Source: Rhynchospora pubera (Eukaryota > Streptophyta > Magnoliopsida > Poales > Cyperaceae). Taken from it: 64,000 nt of DNA. Location of the stretch: positions 74,479,676-74,543,675 of the forward strand of contig CM051460.1 in the NCBI GenBank assembly GCA_028095005.1. The letters are read 5' to 3'. The notes below the pieces were generated by a model. That model saw nothing but the letters and a program-made list of their open reading frames with translations. It had not been told where the DNA came from and ran no database searches. This document shows positions 60,743 to 64,000 of this stretch, piece after piece. Made by a program: the position numbers and the translations under genes. Numbering within the stretch: position 1 is the stretch's first letter; each line of letters opens with the position of its first letter.

Positions 60743-61617
60743 GTATGTACTAATCACAATCCATAGAATAGCCAATTTGTTGAAACAGTACATACAATAT
60801 ATCTATTGTGCTGTTTTTTTTAATGAGATTTCTTCTCGTAATTGAGTAGCAAACAACTGTATCCCATACCTAGTTCTGTTTCCTATTCAAAGAGTTGTTG
60901 TTAAAAAGTTCTTGCGAAGTCTTGATCATATAATTTGGAATCGATCTTGTTTGTATTATTAGAGAATAGAGTACAGAAAAATTCACCATCAGGACATGTC
61001 ATTCGCATCCTTTTGTTTTTTAAATGTTTGCTTTGCAACCAGATGCTGTAATATTGCAATTTTCAATAAACAGAGTTGATGTGAAATAGTTATTCCTATA
61101 AACTCCAAAAGAGTTCTTGTTTTTTAAGGGAACAACACCAAATGAATCAAAGAAATTTACTCCTCTTGCTCCAAAGCAAATGCAGTGTCCTACATCCTTT
61201 TGGTCTGATAAACCCTAGGGAATGGATTATAAGTTATAACCCTACGGAAATTATATTGTTGAAAATAAAGGGAAAAATAGGAATTAGGAATAAAATGTAA
61301 AATATCCAAAAAAGAGAGGAACCATTCCTTAGGAACAAAAATAATAAGCTTTACTACGATTAGGAAAAAAAAATAGTAAGTCCCCATTGTTGGAAGTAGT
61401 ACCAAGGGTATAACATTAGAATATATATATCCGTTGTAATTAACTTCTTTCGAATATCATGCTGATAACAAAGTAAAAGAAAAAAAATTCTTATAAAATG
61501 CAAAATATTAGCACGAAATAATTTAGGTATCGTGAATTCTTGAATAAGAATTTTGCATACAATCATTTAATTGCCCATTTTCTGTTTTTTCTCCTTTTAA
61601 ATTTCGTGAAATAACAG
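60743..61617 (+). other. Intron in the 5' untranslated region of the MADS gene
   Basis: Donor AAAGAAG|GTATGTAC (GT at 60743) and acceptor AATAACAG|AAC (AG at 61616-61617), 875 bp, AT-rich. The start ATG lies only 12 bases into the second exon. First-intron placement before the ATG often carries expression signals in plant genes. Confidence 0.6.
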
Positions 61618-61629
61618 AACAAAACTCAA

Positions 61630-64000
61630 ATGGGAAGGCGAAAGATTTCAATTACAAAGCTGGAGGCAGAAGGTCATCGGAGAAACACATTTACCAAGAG
61701 ATCATTAGGCATCAAGAAGAAAGTAAAGGAGATTTCTGTTTTAAGTGATGGTAAGGTGATGCTGCTCATTCGTTCACCGAAGGGGGAATATGAACTTGCT
61801 CTTGGAGTGAATAAGTATTAACTGCATGCTCTTAATTTTTGGTTTATTTTTTGTATTGATGCCTTTTCTTCTTCCGTCAAATTATTTTACGTTTTTAATG
61901 CAAAGAAGTTAGAATCAGCACGCGCGTCTTTCAATGCTACCAATTTAAGTTTGTAATGTTTGTTTTGCATGTTCTTAAAAATGATCAAAATTTCAGTAAT
62001 ACATGACTAGTAGGTGCAGATACACAACACATTGTAGTTCAAGCTACCTACTTTATTTTTTTAAAGATTAAAGATAAACATTGTTTTATCCTTTCATTTC
62101 AGTTCTCATATATATATGCACTTTTCATTTAATTATTATTTTAACCTTGATTTTGTCAGCACCTTTGACGACATTGTTCAGCAATTTTTGTCCGAAAGTC
62201 AAGAAAACCGAAAGAAATCGTAAGTTTTTTTTTGTCAAATCTTCGCTTATATTTATCCCTTTCTCAAGTATATTACAACGTCGAATGTATACCTTTACTG
62301 TTCTGGTCATGATCAGAGTATACATACAGAGAACATATGACTTTGTACTAGATATATACGGATATATATACCCCTCCAGGATCAAGGACTGATCTGGTTT
62401 AATTACGTTAGAGACCCATGGTTTTTATAATTTCAAGTTCTTGTCTTCTTTTGTGTTCACTTGAACAACTGGGGAATACTGAGAAAATATATAAGGTTGA
62501 TGTGAACAAACTTAATTCTCTGATTGTGCAATTTAATCTTATTAAGATGAGACAAAAGGAGTTACTAGTAGCGTAATACCATTCTGGTCTGGTATCATGC
62601 CTTTTCATGGCATCTATATGTTCTGGCAATTTTTCACTAATGCTTACCTTCACCTAAATTTTTTTCTAACGATAAGCGGTACTCTGTTTTCAATTTGCAG
62701 ATGGAAGGAAAGCATGAAAGTAAGATCATGGACTACCTTTTTTCTATTGTTAAATTAAATAAATATTATCCGTCGCCTTAAATTAAATAATTATTTTTCA
62801 TGAGTACTACACACCGCTTTTTTGTCTTTTGGAATTATGACCTCAACTATGTTTTTTTATTACATTTAGTCTAGAATGGCACATTAGTGTACCAAATGAG
62901 TACAAATGAGTAACTCTAATTATTTTGAGCACTCGTTTTGTGATGGTAAACAAAATTCATATAATTACTTCAATCTTAAAGTGGCAAGCCATATAAAAAC
63001 GAATTAGGAAAGGAAAAAAAAAAAAGAAAACAGGATAAAAGCTTTTCTGGTTTACAAACTTCAATGGTAACCCTCACATAATAATGTTGTTTGGTTTAAC
63101 AGCAACTGCAGAAAGCATTTAGACAGGACGAGGAGAGTTATAAAACACTGATGGATCATGGGTATAATAATTTTCTTTTTTATTTCTTTCAAATTTTAAT
63201 TGCAAATTGAACTTGTTCAAATTAAAACTTAATTACATGTCTACTGTTTAACAATAAAGGAACAGATTTCAAAATATATTAACCAACAGGTAAAATTAGA
63301 GCAGCATATTTTACTGTGCTACGAGCTATATTGATGATAAGAAATAATCATGTTACTGTTGAACAAATGATCTTACTTTTTTCTTGGTGCAGTATGTTGT
63401 CTACAGAGAAGCAAGGCTCTGACATGGAGGAACTTGATTCTGTCAAAAAACAAATATCAAAACTAGAGAATCGGCTGGGTCGTTTGCGGTAATTAAAGTT
63501 CTAGTAGTTACTAAATTATAAAATTTTGTTTTTAATTAAAATTTTCCTTCTTAATTGAGGATTTTTCCGCCCTTGAATAATGTATCATTTTTTGTGTCGA
63601 CCTTATGATAAAATCTGATGGTATAGACCAAAAAACCTTCCCTAGTAAACCATGGAGCAATCTGAGTCATTCCGGCTCTCTGCTCGAATTCTTTCCATTA
63701 CAATGATACAACTGCTGCTATATATAATAATGGTTATAATGCCATGCAACATGCTAAGCAACTACTGATTGCAATTATTTTAAATTGTAGTACTCGATAT
63801 AAATCTTCTCCCATGTTTTCTTTCAACTTTTTTCTAAGCTTGTATAATGCAATTTCAGGAATATCAATGAAATTGATAAAATAGATAGCATTGATGAACT
63901 CGCAGCGACAAAAAATTTGCTCTTGGAATTATTAGTTACAAATTTACGAGAAAAGGTAAGTGAAGTGAACTTTCCATTTTTCCCCCTTCTCATTACATAT
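61630..64000 (+). CDS. MIKC*-type MADS-box transcription factor, 3' end beyond window
   Basis: DNA-binding regulator of the MADS family. Six coding exons were traced: 61630-61814, 62160-62219, 62701-62719 (a 19-base micro-exon), 63103-63161, 63393-63488 and 63859-63955. All have GT-AG borders. Together they give 516 bases, exactly 172 codons with no stop. Exon 1 holds the MADS domain (MGRRKISITKLEAEGHRRNT to residue ~60, with ISVLSDGKVMLLIRSPKGEY). Exon 2 reads STFDDIVQQFLSESQENRKK. Exons 4-6 form a predicted coiled K-like region (VKKQISKLENRLGRLR, NINEIDKIDSIDELAATK). SPKG, the LALG-type motif and many short exons match the AGL30/65/94 branch of MIKC* genes, which act mainly in pollen. It is diverged: TFTKRSLGIKKK replaces the usual TFSKRRNGLIKK. 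The donor at 63956 leads out of the window. Confidence 0.85.

Overview
This is nuclear DNA from a flowering plant, probably a eudicot; I cannot name the species. The evidence is a wall-associated-kinase-like (WAK-like) relic, a six-exon MIKC*-type MADS-box gene with GT-AG introns, a long satellite array, nested LTR retrotransposons, and hAT- and MITE-type DNA elements. Gene density is very low. Most short open frames in the window are chance frames in satellite or transposon DNA and are not listed.

Layout. 1-11.78 kb: AT-rich tandem satellite, monomer about 172 bp, running off the left edge. It is broken once by a retrotransposon LTR fragment and shows irregular higher-order structure. 12.23-14.94 kb: a three-exon WAK-like receptor kinase pseudogene with about six frameshifts. 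15-26 kb: transposon-derived non-coding DNA with a 43-bp inverted repeat, six copies of a TGCGC-N3-GCGCA palindrome, a ~104-bp tandem array split by an 812-bp hAT-like element with an 8-bp target duplication, a 45-bp minisatellite and a 195-bp array. 26-38 kb: an older repeat carrying AGCGG(T/A)CCGCT-like palindromes spaced at 20 bp, interrupted by two solo LTRs (3.50 and 3.69 kb) with perfect 5-bp target duplications. 38.1-39.1 kb: two MITE-like inverted-repeat elements. 39.13-39.67 kb (minus strand): a small multi-pass membrane protein of unknown function. 41.4-55.6 kb: an LTR-like remnant into which a 9,483-bp non-autonomous LTR element inserted very recently. That element has 3.75-kb LTRs, a tRNA-iMet-type primer site, a polypurine tract, and a 1.98-kb interior with no gag-pol. 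57.7-59.2 kb: an LTR of another family, again carrying the 20-bp-phased palindromes. 60.6-64 kb: the MADS-box gene, cut by the right edge.

The two protein genes that look functional are the membrane protein and the MADS gene. The rest is repeat biology. The main signals to follow up are the 20-bp-phased palindromes, two retroelement hairpins whose stems change sequence while keeping pairing, and the very young coding-free LTR element.
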